Below are positions 25,112 through 32,027 of a stretch of DNA of 32,027 bases, piece after piece. Each line of letters starts with the position of its first letter. Position 1 is the first letter of the stretch. The position numbers and the translations under genes are program-made. Below the pieces are notes generated by a model. That model searched no databases. It had not been told where the DNA came from and saw only the letters and a program-made list of their open reading frames with translations. The DNA comes from an uncultured Oscillospiraceae bacterium (GTDB taxonomy: Bacteria > Bacillota > Clostridia > Oscillospirales > Acutalibacteraceae), in the NCBI GenBank assembly GCA_900549945.1, contig URQJ01000003.1, positions 1-32,027 on the forward strand, read 5' to 3'.

Positions 25112-25227
25112 GCCGGAACCCGCTGTGTGCTGTGTGCCGGATGACAAGGTCTGCGCAAACAAGCGCTTCTACGGTTTTCAGCTCCACGGCGTATTTTACC
25201 TTTTATATCCAATGCGGCGTCTAAATG

Positions 25228-25263
25228 ATGTATTGCCGGGTTTTCATGTATTGCCGGTTTCTC
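25228..25263. repeat. 18-base tandem duplication
   Basis: ATGTATTGCCGGGTTTTC (25228-25245) is followed at once by ATGTATTGCCGGTTTCTC (25246-25263), 16 of 18 bases identical. It is in non-coding DNA and has no evident function. Confidence 0.7.
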
Positions 25264-25372
25264 AACGGTCCGCCGGCGAAATCCCACGCAGGGAAGAAAC
25301 GCCAAAGCAGCGGGAATGTTCTTAATGAATGGGTCTGCAATTTTCAAGGTGCCGTGAGGTCACAAAAAGAAC

Positions 25373-25403
25373 CTCTCACCCTATTTGCCGTTGAAGGTGA
25401 GAG
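25373..25403. other. Hairpin in intergenic DNA
   Basis: CTCTCACC (25373-25380) pairs with GGTGAGAG (25396-25403) across a 15-base loop. No proper U tract follows on either strand. The role is unknown. Confidence 0.35.
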
Positions 25404-25526
25404 ACTGCACAACAATTTTTTTGAAGATCTTCATTTTCGAACGTAAACGACATTGCGATACACGCCACATCTCCAGCCATACAAGCCGTTTCACCGGTCG
25501 TTTTGATACTCTGTAAAAATGGCATA

Positions 25527-25600
25527 AGAAAAGCAGGAAACCTTTCAAAGATTTCCTGCTGAGTGGTGCCGCCGGTGGGCGGCCGGTATTCAATTTTGAA
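25527..25600 (-). repeat. Terminator-bearing repeat element, copy 1
   Basis: On the minus strand this lies 34 bases after the VOC stop codon. It holds a small GC stem (GCCGCC/GGCGGC), then AGCAGGAAA paired with TTTCCTGCT, then TTTTCTT, so it should terminate the VOC transcript. The core from 25534 is roughly 80 percent identical by eye to copy 2 (30503-30569), in the same orientation. Confidence 0.65.
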
Positions 25601-25633
25601 AGTTCGGGTCAGAGCGGCTCGATAAACTGTTGT

Positions 25634-26092
25634 TTATCGCATGCAAGCATTGACAAATTTCATAGGTACGTCCATGCGTTCTGCTACTTGTTCTGGTGTC
25701 ATTCCACTGTTTAAGAAACGCTTGCATACTATTTTCATATTCTCGCCAACTTCGATAATGTGTTTATCTGGGTCATAGAAGCGAACAACACGCTGTCCCC
25801 ATGAGTGTTCTACAATAGGGTGGACATATTCAACCTCACATTCTTTCAGCTTATCCGCAAATTCATCAAAATTATCTTCTTCAAAGTAAATTTCAAAGTT
25901 ATTGCCACCAAAAGAAATATCGCTTTTCCCGATAAAATTTTGATATGTTTCAACTGTCTGCAAAGCCAAACCGCCCGTTAAAGTTTTATTTGCTCCAAAA
26001 TCCATAATCACATGAAGCCCCAAAACCTTTTTGTAAAACTCAACTGATTTGTCTATATCTGTTACTACCAGCATAGGATTTTTCATTTTCAT
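25634..26092 (-). CDS. VOC (glyoxalase/bleomycin-resistance fold) family protein
   Basis: The 152-residue protein begins like VOC proteins: NPMLVVTDIDKSVEFYKKVL, with a metal-site region later at YVHPIVEHSWGQRVVRFYDP and HIIEVGE. Usual VOC proteins end there (about residue 120). This one continues with about 32 residues (MKIVCKRFLNSGMTPEQVAE) that look like a small helix-turn-helix-like segment. Members include glyoxalases, antibiotic-binding proteins and dioxygenases, so the reaction cannot be named. ATG 26092 has GGAGGT seven bases upstream. The gene is AT-rich compared with the sugar loci, stands alone, and ends at the repeat-borne terminator, consistent with later acquisition. Confidence 0.8.
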   Translation of the reverse strand: MKMKNPMLVVTDIDKSVEFYKKVLGLHVIMDFGANKTLTGGLALQTVETYQNFIGKSDISFGGNNFEIYFEEDNFDEFADKLKECEVEYVHPIVEHSWGQRVVRFYDPDKHIIEVGENMKIVCKRFLNSGMTPEQVAERMDVPMKFVNACMR

Positions 26093-26186
26093 TCTTGCTA
26101 CCTCCACAACTTCCAATTGTCGTTAAGTTAATTATACTATGACCGACCACTTTTAGGAATAGATCAATTGTAAACTTGTTTAATAA

Positions 26187-26233
26187 AAACGCACCTGCAG
26201 GACGGGACATCAGCCCATAAAGCAAGTGCGTTT
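26187..26233 (-). terminator. Large hairpin upstream of the VOC gene
   Basis: AAACGCACCTGC (26187-26198) pairs with GCAAGTGCGTTT (26222-26233), 11 of 12 bases. On the minus strand the stem runs into TTTTTATT. It would terminate minus-strand transcription, but no minus-strand gene is visible just upstream of it, so it may be the remnant of a lost gene or a leader structure. Confidence 0.5.
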
Positions 26234-26282
26234 CCTTTTAGTTCGTATAAATTACGGCATACCAGTTCACCACAAAAGACAT

Positions 26283-26312
26283 AAAGCTCCTCTGAAAAAC
26301 AGAGAGCTTTTT
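26283..26312 (+). terminator. Terminator-like hairpin
   Basis: AAAGCT-C-CTCTG pairs with CAGAG-AGCTTT around AAAAA with one bulged base, then TT. No plus-strand gene ends just before it. Confidence 0.5.
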
Positions 26313-26416
26313 GACTGTGTACCATGAGATATGCGGCCTATATTATAAACTCATACTCGCTGCTTCGTATCGGCATCCCAGCGCATCCCCCCAGACCAAA
26401 ACATGGGAGGATGTGC

Positions 26417-26557
26417 ATGACAAACCACCCTGCCAAAACCGCGTTTTTTTATTGGCAGAGCTGTCTATACGATTCTGGTCAGTTCACTTTTCTCTGCGCC
26501 GTTAGCTCCCCAGAATTTGAACTGCTATGCCATTATAAAACTGACATAAATCCGTAA
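26417..26557 (+). CDS. Small hypothetical protein (46 residues)
   Basis: ATG 26417 has the strong ribosome site GGGAGG six bases upstream, and the frame runs to a TAA at 26557. The product begins MTNHPAKTAFFYWQSCLYDS, is rich in aromatic residues and has three cysteines (residues 16, 27 and 38). I do not recognise a family. It lies 24 bases upstream of the degenerate HTH gene on the same strand, so the two may be co-transcribed. A small protein or leader is possible; chance cannot be excluded. Confidence 0.35.
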   Translation: MTNHPAKTAFFYWQSCLYDSGQFTFLCAVSSPEFELLCHYKTDINP

Positions 26558-26581
26558 AACAGAAGGAGAGGTGAACTAAAA

Positions 26582-26965
26582 GTGCAGAATCACCATGAAA
26601 TACTCGGCGAAAGCATCAAGCCTGCCCGTATAAAAGCGGATATTACGGTCGAAGCCCCGGCTGCCAAGGTCGAAGTAACCGAGAGATTTATAAGAACGAA
26701 GGCAAAAAAGCCCAGCTACGGCATCCTCTATAAGCTGATTCGAGAGCTGTCCATTTTACCCGATCAGATTTTCTTCCCGGAAAAGCAGGCAGTACCACCG
26801 CAAGAACACAAAAACTGCGGAAAGGATATTTCCTTTTTTCGAGGGTTTTGTGATTGGATTGCTGCCCATTTCCATCAATGTGCCCTCCTTTCACTGAGGG
26901 GGAGCGTTGTTTCTGCGGGAGTGGGGCTGGACGGCCCCATCCTGAACGTACTCCAGTACCTGTAG
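26582..26965 (+). pseudogene. Degenerate XRE/Cro-type HTH regulator
   Basis: The frame starts at GTG 26582 after GGAGAGGTGA. Its first ~62 residues match a small HTH regulator common in clostridial accessory DNA: LGESIKPARIKADITVEAPA, VEVTERFIRT, then KKPSYGILYKLIRELSILPD and QIFFPE. The recognition region seems damaged: in family members I recall, several residues (such as IENEG) lie between the RxIR and KKPSY motifs, and they are missing here. After FFPEK the sequence loses family resemblance and runs 75 bases into the 3' end of the convergent ABC ATPase gene. I read it as a decaying regulator, perhaps once of the adjacent exporter. A short functional relative is less likely. Confidence 0.55.
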
Positions 26966-27580
26966 TTCACCCTTTTTCAGCCGGAACACCACATCGGCCT
27001 GTTTTGCCAGCTCGCCCGAGTGGGTAACGACCACCACACACTTGTTCATCTTGTGAGCGCTCTCTTTGAGAATTTCCGTGATGTCTTGGGCGGTATCCTC
27101 GTCCAGATTGCCGGTAGGCTCATCGGCCAGAATCACCGGGGCCTCACTTGCCAGAGCGCGGGCGATAGCCACCCGCTGCTGTTGGCCTCCGGAAAGTTTC
27201 AAAACATTCCGCTTTGATTCCTCTTTTGTAAGGCCAAGGCGCTCCAGAATGGGCAGCGGCGGCAGTTTAGAAGTTAGCGACACATTCTCCGTGGGAGTCA
27301 AGTAGTCGATCAGGTTATACGCCTGGAAGATAAATGCCACATGGTTTTTCCGATGGTCGGAAAGGCCCGTCTTGGCAATGTCCTGCCCGTCGAAATAAAT
27401 CTGGCCGCTACCGGGGCTGTCAAGGCCGCCGATTAGGGAGAGCAGGGTGGTTTTGCCGCAGCCGGAAGGCCCTAGGATGGCGTAGAGTTTGCCTTGTTCC
27501 ATTTCGGCGTTGATGTCCTTTAAGACTTTCTTTTTATTATCGTAGGAATATCCCACTTGCTTGATTTCCATGATACTCAT
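26891..27580 (-). CDS. ABC transporter ATP-binding protein (MacB/LolD/SalX type)
   Basis: This 229-residue ATPase has Walker [10 protein letters not shown], the Q-loop in [10 protein letters not shown], signature LSGGQQQR, Walker [13 protein letters not shown], and the switch histidine in [10 protein letters not shown]. Length and motifs match the class that works with FtsX-like permeases to export peptides or lipoproteins or to resist antimicrobial peptides. ATG 27580 has GAGG upstream. It is the last of three minus-strand genes and lies 41 bases after the nearer permease gene. The last ~20 residues ([18 protein letters not shown]) look atypical and overlap the degenerate HTH frame, so the native end may have been altered. 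Confidence 0.92.
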   Translation of the reverse strand: MSIMEIKQVGYSYDNKKKVLKDINAEMEQGKLYAILGPSGCGKTTLLSLIGGLDSPGSGQIYFDGQDIAKTGLSDHRKNHVAFIFQAYNLIDYLTPTENVSLTSKLPPLPILERLGLTKEESKRNVLKLSGGQQQRVAIARALASEAPVILADEPTGNLDEDTAQDITEILKESAHKMNKCVVVVTHSGELAKQADVVFRLKKGELQVLEYVQDGAVQPHSRRNNAPPQ

Positions 27581-27621
27581 AGTGATTACCTCATTTCGTT
27601 ATTTTAGGAGGGTGGATGGCC

Positions 27622-28914
27622 TTATTCCATCTGAGCCAAAATCTGTTTGGGCTTTAACCGCATAGTAGAGATACTGGACACCAGCACCGCCGCTACCAGC
27701 AGGATGCCGCCTACGACGGCCACCAACATAAAGTGCTCTGGCGTAACGATGACATTCTCAGCCGCCTTACCGAACAGCGTCCCCAAAGTTCCCGCCACCC
27801 GCTTGCCGGAGAGGTAGGCCAGTGGGAAGGCCACCACTGCGATCAGCAGGGTTTCCAGCACATACTGGAGGATCACCGCAGGCTTGACGATACCCACTGC
27901 CAACAAAATGCCTGTTTCCCGTTTCCGGCCGCGGATGGACATTGACAAAATCACAATTATCAATATCATACTCACAACTGTTACCACAATGATAAGCGTA
28001 GTAATCAAAGTACCAGTATTAGAAAGGGAAGCGGAGATATTTTGATACACCTCATCATTAGCAATAATCTGAAAATTGTTCCAGTTGATAGAATCAATAT
28101 TTTGTACCTGCTGAATAATAACTTCAAGCTGTTTTGGGTCGGTCACAAAGAAGTCCGCAGCAGCATAGCCTACATCTGCATAATTTTCCAACAAATCTTT
28201 CATTGCCGCTTCACTAACAAAGGCATTATTCGCATAGTCATAATAAGACGCCTCATTATAATTATTTTTCTCATCTGTTTTATCAGCCACAATTTCAAAC
28301 AAACCGATAATTTTCAACTCTCTTGTTTTATCACTTGACAATGGATTATTGACAGCTTGAATAGTATCGCCAACTTTAAGATCATGCTTTTCTGCCATCT
28401 CTTTACTAATAACAATTCCATTATCAATAGATGTATCAATGCCTCTCCCCTCACACATAACCAACGCTCCAGACAGGAAAAGGGAGTGATATTCTGAATT
28501 GATACAACCATAAGAATAAAATTGACAATCAACCATTGCATGACCCGTAGGGTTCATTTGTTCCAACCAATTCCCATTACTATCAGACAAGCATAGAATT
28601 GTACGGATAGAGGCGTTATAGCCCTTGATACCATCTACTTCAGCAATCTTTTCCATCATGTCAGCTGTAAGATATTCTTGTGTGCTGTAAGAGCCACCAC
28701 TTCCACTTGACCAACCTCCCGTAGATACATTCCTTTCTACGGTAAAGCTGGCCCCGGTAGTTCCGCGCACCTCCTCAGCCTGTTCCTCCTGTGCATCAGC
28801 GATAGCAAGTCCCGATAGCACCAGCGTGGCAATAGACAGAAGCAAGCAAAATATAAGCATCGTCTTTTTCCATTTCCGGATAGTATATAAAACTGCTCTT
28901 ATTCCTAATTTCAT
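27622..28914 (-). CDS. FtsX-like ABC permease with AT-rich external domain
   Basis: The 430-residue protein has one N-terminal membrane helix (~15-38), a large external domain (~45-290), and three C-terminal helices (~295-325, 345-370 and 395-418), the MacB/FtsX layout. It ends ISTMRLKPKQILAQME, the usual tail of these permeases. ATG 28914 has AAGGAGG eight bases upstream. It lies 13 bases after the first permease gene and should form a heterodimer with it. Base composition changes sharply inside the gene: both ends are GC-rich like the neighbours, while roughly 27950-28735, the external domain, is strongly AT-rich. The likely role is export of, or resistance to, a peptide; no substrate can be named. 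Confidence 0.88.
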   Translation of the reverse strand: MKLGIRAVLYTIRKWKKTMLIFCLLLSIATLVLSGLAIADAQEEQAEEVRGTTGASFTVERNVSTGGWSSGSGGSYSTQEYLTADMMEKIAEVDGIKGYNASIRTILCLSDSNGNWLEQMNPTGHAMVDCQFYSYGCINSEYHSLFLSGALVMCEGRGIDTSIDNGIVISKEMAEKHDLKVGDTIQAVNNPLSSDKTRELKIIGLFEIVADKTDEKNNYNEASYYDYANNAFVSEAAMKDLLENYADVGYAAADFFVTDPKQLEVIIQQVQNIDSINWNNFQIIANDEVYQNISASLSNTGTLITTLIIVVTVVSMILIIVILSMSIRGRKRETGILLAVGIVKPAVILQYVLETLLIAVVAFPLAYLSGKRVAGTLGTLFGKAAENVIVTPEHFMLVAVVGGILLVAAVLVSSISTMRLKPKQILAQME

Positions 28915-28927
28915 TGTTAAAACCTCC

Positions 28928-30265
28928 TTAGCTCATCTGCGACAAGATACTTTTGGGCTTCATTTTCATAATGGGACAGGCTGCCAATACGGTAGAAGCT
29001 ACACAAAGCGCCATGCCAAAAGCCCACACCAGGGCGTAATCCACGGCGGAAACAGCCACCTCAATCTCGGCAAGGCCCAAATCCTCGGCAGGTTCTTCCG
29101 CAGCTTCGCTTTTCCCGATCAAGTCCACCGTTTCACAGGTTTCACTTGTCACTTGAGAAAGCAGGCTGCTCCCGATCTGATGGGAAATGGCTGTGCTGGT
29201 TCCGAAGGAAACCATCAGGGCAATGGCCGCCACAAGAATCACTTCCAGCAGGTATTGCAGCAGCACCGAGCCTTTGGAAATGCCCATGGCCAGATAGATG
29301 CCGGTTTCATGGATTCGCTCACGGAGCCGCAGCGTCAGGAACAGAGCCAGCACCAGAAAACAAATCACGGATACCACCGCAATGGCGATAAAGACGATAT
29401 TCTGCAAGCCCTCCAAGGATTCCTTGGCGTTTTGATAGTCGTTGTCATAGCGAGTCAAGGTGCAGCTCTCCCAATCCACGCCATCCAGTTCCTGCACATC
29501 GGCCATAATACGCTCCAGCTTGTCCGGGTCGTTCACATAGAAATCCCCGTACTGGACATTGGTGGTTCCCTCCGTGCCGTAGAGTAGGAAAGAGGCGGTA
29601 GAGAGGTCGGTAAACACGATGTTGTCGTAAAGGTCATAGGATGGGGCTATGCCGATGGAATCCTGTTCCTCGGTGTTGGTGAAGATCCCGGCCACCATCA
29701 CGGGGATGGTCTGGCTTTTGTCCTCCACATTCCCCAGCAGCATGGTATCGCCCACAGACAGGCCGTTGCGCTGGGCGAATTTCTCATGGAGCAGCACCTG
29801 GCTGCCAGTTTCGGTGATGATGGGGTTGCCCTCCACCATCTCAAAGCCGCCATCGGTGAAATAGCTGTCCTCCTGGGAATTGGAGTTTGCCACTACCCGT
29901 CCGGCGTTCTCATAGCCCTCCGGCACCTGGGCAGCGCCCTCGGTGTTGATCTCCAGAAGGTTCCCGTCTGCGTCAAAATAAGCAGCGTAGGTGTAGGAGC
30001 GCAGGGTGTACCTGCCGCTCAAACCATCCACATCAAGAATCTGGCTCACCGTATCCTCCGGGATGCCGTTTTCCAGTGTTTTGGCGTTGATGGTGAAATA
30101 GCCCAGCAGGGCTTTTTTAATATTGGCGTTGGCCGTCTCTGTGGCCGATTGGATGGAAAGGCAGGTCAGCATCAGCGTGGCCATAACCAGCAGAAACGCC
30201 AGCAGCGTGAGGGTCTTGCCCTTTTTGCGGATGGAATACAGGCAGGCCCGCTTGCACAGGTTCAT
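28928..30265 (-). CDS. FtsX-like ABC permease, first of the pair
   Basis: This 445-residue protein has the same layout: an N-terminal helix (TLLAFLLVMATLMLTCLSIQ), an external domain to about residue 275, and three C-terminal helices, ending MKMKPKSILSQMS. It is GC-rich throughout, unlike its partner. An acidic insert (SEAAEEPAEDLGLAEIEVA) lies between the last two helices. ATG 30265 has GAGGCGG upstream and overlaps the stop codon of a 15-residue leader frame (ATGA). It starts the three-gene exporter operon. The family role is peptide or lipoprotein export, or drug and bacteriocin resistance. Confidence 0.88.
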   Translation of the reverse strand: MNLCKRACLYSIRKKGKTLTLLAFLLVMATLMLTCLSIQSATETANANIKKALLGYFTINAKTLENGIPEDTVSQILDVDGLSGRYTLRSYTYAAYFDADGNLLEINTEGAAQVPEGYENAGRVVANSNSQEDSYFTDGGFEMVEGNPIITETGSQVLLHEKFAQRNGLSVGDTMLLGNVEDKSQTIPVMVAGIFTNTEEQDSIGIAPSYDLYDNIVFTDLSTASFLLYGTEGTTNVQYGDFYVNDPDKLERIMADVQELDGVDWESCTLTRYDNDYQNAKESLEGLQNIVFIAIAVVSVICFLVLALFLTLRLRERIHETGIYLAMGISKGSVLLQYLLEVILVAAIALMVSFGTSTAISHQIGSSLLSQVTSETCETVDLIGKSEAAEEPAEDLGLAEIEVAVSAVDYALVWAFGMALCVASTVLAACPIMKMKPKSILSQMS

Positions 30266-30309
30266 GTCTGAGCCGCCTCATTTCCTTCGGGTAAAATCAG
30301 TGGGTTCAC
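30262..30309 (-). CDS. Possible 15-residue leader peptide before the exporter operon
   Basis: GTG 30309 has the strong ribosome site AGGAGGT (30322-30316) six bases upstream. It encodes Val(Met)-NPLILPEGNEAAQT and stops at a TGA that overlaps the permease ATG as ATGA. This geometry would couple translation of the permease to that of the leader. It could instead be the decayed remnant of a former upstream gene. Confidence 0.35.
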   Translation of the reverse strand: MNPLILPEGNEAAQT

Positions 30310-30359
30310 TTGTGTACCTCCTAACGTAGTTTTTCGCCGGGGCTGTTTCCCGCTCCGGT

Positions 30360-30384
30360 GGTGTCCCCGTCTGCCGGGAACACC
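30360..30384 (-). other. Hairpin in the exporter operon leader
   Basis: GGTGTCCCC (30360-30368) pairs with GGGAACACC (30376-30384), eight of nine positions plus a possible G-T pair. It lies upstream of the leader frame and could fold in the 5' untranslated RNA. No promoter was identified with confidence in this gap. Confidence 0.35.
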
Positions 30385-30494
30385 CTTATGGTACACGACG
30401 AAGGTGGAGCCCTGATGGAGTTGAGATATTTTTTAGGTGGAGTTGGCATTTTTGCAACCCCAAATTAATGTACTGTCTCCCGGCGTCTGGGCAA

Positions 30495-30569
30495 AGAAAA
30501 AACAGGAAACCTCTGAAAGATTTCCTGCTTGGTGGTGCCGCTGGTAGGCGGCTGGCATTCAGTTTTAAA
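30495..30569 (-). repeat. Terminator-bearing repeat element, copy 2
   Basis: On the minus strand it lies 45 bases after the stop codon of the small lipoprotein. It has the same GC stem region and a GCAGGAAA/TTTCCTG hairpin followed by TTTTTTCTTT, so it is a good terminator. It is a diverged direct copy of 25527-25600. Confidence 0.65.
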
Positions 30570-30613
30570 AGCTTGGAGTAGAGTGCCTCAAAGATCGTGC
30601 GATACAACATGTA

Positions 30614-31153
30614 TTATTCTTTGACTGTGCCGGCATAAATTATGTTATCATCAGTAATACCTTCTATTTGTAAAATCATTTTGCAATGAATTCCATCTTC
30701 GATAAGATAAAAGGTATTTTCTCCCTTTTCAAGTTCTACGCTTTCTTCCTTCCAAATAGCATTATAGGCTTCCTCTGTTGCAGGCAACAATTCTATTGTG
30801 GTAGGCTCAGTATCAGAATCGTTATAATATCCTAAAATTGCTCCTTCCTTATCATCCGTACTATAAGTGTACCGCAAGGTTGCCTTTGCGTCATTTTTTA
30901 AATTTAGATAGTAAATTTCTGAATTTTCAGTAGTCAAATCTATTTTTATTGTTGTTTCTGTACGGTTGCTTTCCTGCTCGGAGATCGCAACATCGATTTG
31001 ATGTTCAATATCATCTTGGGTTCCACTGATCGTCTCCTTTACTTGCTCCTCGTTCATTTTCTCTCCATTCTCATCATTATTGTTTGAAGAAACACATCCT
31101 GACACAGATAAGATAATGCACATTACTAAAAATGTTGATAAGAATTTTTTCAT
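30614..31153 (-). CDS. Small hypothetical lipoprotein
   Basis: The protein has 179 residues. The signal peptide MKKFLSTFLVMCIILSVSGC places the lipobox at Cys20, and an acidic, Asn/Glu-rich linker follows. The mature domain (~75-179) is predicted to be mostly beta strand (ETTIKIDLTTENSEIYYLNL; AGTVKE at the end). I do not recognise a family; it is probably anchored outside the cell membrane. ATG 31153 has GGAGG eight bases upstream; the longer frame from 31168 lacks one. The gene is AT-rich, monocistronic and closed by the repeat-borne terminator. A role in sensing or protection near the exporter is possible, but only its position suggests it. Confidence 0.7.
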   Translation of the reverse strand: MKKFLSTFLVMCIILSVSGCVSSNNNDENGEKMNEEQVKETISGTQDDIEHQIDVAISEQESNRTETTIKIDLTTENSEIYYLNLKNDAKATLRYTYSTDDKEGAILGYYNDSDTEPTTIELLPATEEAYNAIWKEESVELEKGENTFYLIEDGIHCKMILQIEGITDDNIIYAGTVKE

Positions 31154-31258
31154 CAAATCTTCCTCCATTCTGTTTGCTATTTTAATATTTGATAATAAAA
31201 CAGCACCAAAAGTAACTGCTTTGTGTGTATGGATATGAAATTGTCAAACTGGAAGCTG

Positions 31259-31834
31259 TCATTCTGTAAGCAGTCGTCCGTTATCATTCCATTCGCCATA
31301 CATAACTCCCGCTTTTGTGTTATCTAAAAGCTTCTGTAAGCGACTCTGGAACAGTTCCGACTGCTTTTTCTTAATCTGAATTGTATCAATTCTCACACGC
31401 TGATAAAGTGGCGGAAAACTTTGAAAATTCGCCCAAATCTCTGCGTCCGCTTGAAGTGCATTCAAAATATCTTTATCAATCACAAATCCCTTCTCACTCA
31501 TATCCGGCAACACAGCACGACCGGCATCTGTCATTCGTCCTAATCGTTCCATTCTGCGACAGCGTTCTTTGTTTAATTCAGACCATAAACTTCCCTTTCT
31601 TCGAGGAGCTAATCTTTGTGCTGTAACTCCGTTATCCATTTTCTTTGTTGTGCTGTCAATCCAACCAAAGCACATTGCTTCTTCAACTGCGTCTATATAC
31701 CAAAATGTTTCATCATCAACAGGACGCCCACGCTTTACAACTACCCAACATTCAGGTTCTTTATTATAATTTTCCAAAAGCCATTGCCGTAACTCATCAC
31801 GATTTTTTATATTCAATAAATTTCTAAATTCCAT
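31259..31834 (-). CDS. YdeI/OmpD-associated family protein
   Basis: The 191-residue protein has the YdeI-like features: an early WLLENYNKEPECWVVVKRGR, YIDAVEEAMCFGWIDSTTKK, APRRKGSLWSELNKERCRRM and LPDMSEKGFVIDKDILNALQ, with the C-terminal FQSFPPLYQRVRID. Family names refer to an OmpD-associated or bacteriocin-protection link, but the biochemical role is unclear. The start at 31834 lacks a close ribosome site (AGAAGGG is 17 bases away), so the true start or leader is uncertain. AT-rich and apparently monocistronic, it belongs to the same accessory stretch as the lipoprotein. Confidence 0.82.
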   Translation of the reverse strand: MEFRNLLNIKNRDELRQWLLENYNKEPECWVVVKRGRPVDDETFWYIDAVEEAMCFGWIDSTTKKMDNGVTAQRLAPRRKGSLWSELNKERCRRMERLGRMTDAGRAVLPDMSEKGFVIDKDILNALQADAEIWANFQSFPPLYQRVRIDTIQIKKKQSELFQSRLQKLLDNTKAGVMYGEWNDNGRLLTE

Positions 31835-31906
31835 TCGCGTTATTCAGATAGCCCTTCTGCTTCTGCCGCATCTCCATGATGCCATAGATTTTCCTACAGG
31901 GATCCG

Positions 31907-32027
31907 TCAGGGAAGCAGTTCTTTTTGTCTTAAAATACCGTTATAGCCGCCTTCTGTACACGTTCCTGCGGGCACAAAGCCCTGAGAGGTGTAGTAACGG
32001 GCAAGAGAAGGGTTGTCCGCTGCCGAG
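31907..32027 (-). CDS. Probable GNAT acetyltransferase, C-terminal end (partial)
   Basis: A minus-strand frame is open at the right edge and stops with a TGA at 31907. The 39 visible residues read SAADNPSLARYYTSQGFVPA and end ILRQKELLP. The pattern Asn-Pro-x-x-x-x-Tyr-Tyr-x-x-x-Gly-Phe is the usual last helix and strand of GNAT acetyltransferases. Nothing else of the gene is visible. Confidence 0.5.
   Translation of the reverse strand, partial: SAADNPSLARYYTSQGFVPAGTCTEGGYNGILRQKELLP

Larger units (their letters stand above)
25112..25633. other. Gene-free stretch between the reductase and VOC genes
   Basis: I see no supported gene here. It contains an 18-base tandem duplication (25228-25263), a small hairpin (25373-25403) and the terminator-bearing repeat copy (25527-25600). 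Base composition begins to change from the GC-rich sugar locus to the mixed accessory region. Confidence 0.6.

Noticed and set aside
25376..25525. A 49-residue minus-strand frame with four cysteines, first read as a possible bacteriocin precursor (TTGETACMAGDVACIAMSF)
   Set aside because: It starts inside the T tract of a terminator, has no ribosome site, and no leader motif or modification gene is nearby. Another frame over the same bases is equally open.
26117..26416. Possible mobile-element end or small RNA gene upstream of the VOC gene
   Set aside because: Only two hairpins are seen. There is no transposase, target-site duplication or recognisable RNA family; nothing beyond the listed hairpins can be supported.

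Overview
The window joins DNA from two very different bacteria. Bases 1 to about 2330 look like Bacteroidota, probably Bacteroides. They hold the 3' end of an alpha-glucan phosphorylase, a DUF4369/thioredoxin lipoprotein, and the first 72 codons of a spermidine/putrescine-type ABC ATPase. Both complete intergenic starts carry the Bacteroidota -7 promoter motif TAnnTTTG. From about 2340 to the right edge the DNA looks like Clostridia, probably an Oscillospiraceae/Ruminococcaceae-like gut organism. It is GC-rich, has strong AGGAGG ribosome sites, TTGACA/TATAAT promoters, YesMN-type signalling and CUT1 sugar transporters. The switch falls in 26 bases (2314-2339) that read sensibly as the ATPase on one strand and as an acetyltransferase on the other. 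A chimeric metagenomic assembly is the simplest explanation.

Region 2340-15460 is a glycan-use locus. It has a truncated GNAT gene, a GH30 enzyme with its own consensus promoter, then, on the minus strand, a solute-binding lipoprotein, two LplB/LplC-type permeases, a GH35/GH42-like enzyme with a DUF5597-type C-terminus, and a GH43 enzyme with F5/8-like and fibronectin-like tails. A YesM-type histidine kinase and a YesN-type AraC response regulator are divergent from the binding-protein operon. All three glycosidases lack signal peptides, so imported oligosaccharides are probably cut in the cytoplasm.

Region 15666-25111 is a second sugar locus and the most unusual part. One minus-strand operon runs: LacI-type regulator fused to a PfkB sugar kinase, solute-binding lipoprotein, two permeases, an ADP-ribosylglycohydrolase-fold enzyme with a long C-terminal beta-rich extension, and a ribokinase. 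A reductase of the DapB/2,4-diaminopentanoate dehydrogenase type is divergent from it. Two tandem palindromes sit just downstream of the operon promoter. The gene set suggests import of a riboside or ADP-ribose-like conjugate, hydrolysis, and phosphorylation of the released sugar. The substrate is inferred, not shown. Neither transporter operon encodes an ATPase, so both probably borrow a shared one.

Region 25112-32027 is an accessory region of mixed composition. It has a VOC/glyoxalase-like gene, a degenerate HTH regulator, an ABC exporter (one ATPase and two FtsX-like permeases), a small lipoprotein, a YdeI-like gene and the C-terminal end of a probable acetyltransferase. One permease has an AT-rich external domain between GC-rich ends. 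Two diverged copies of a terminator-bearing element of about 70 bases follow two unrelated AT-rich genes. I saw no rRNA, tRNA, CRISPR array, transposase or integrase in the window.
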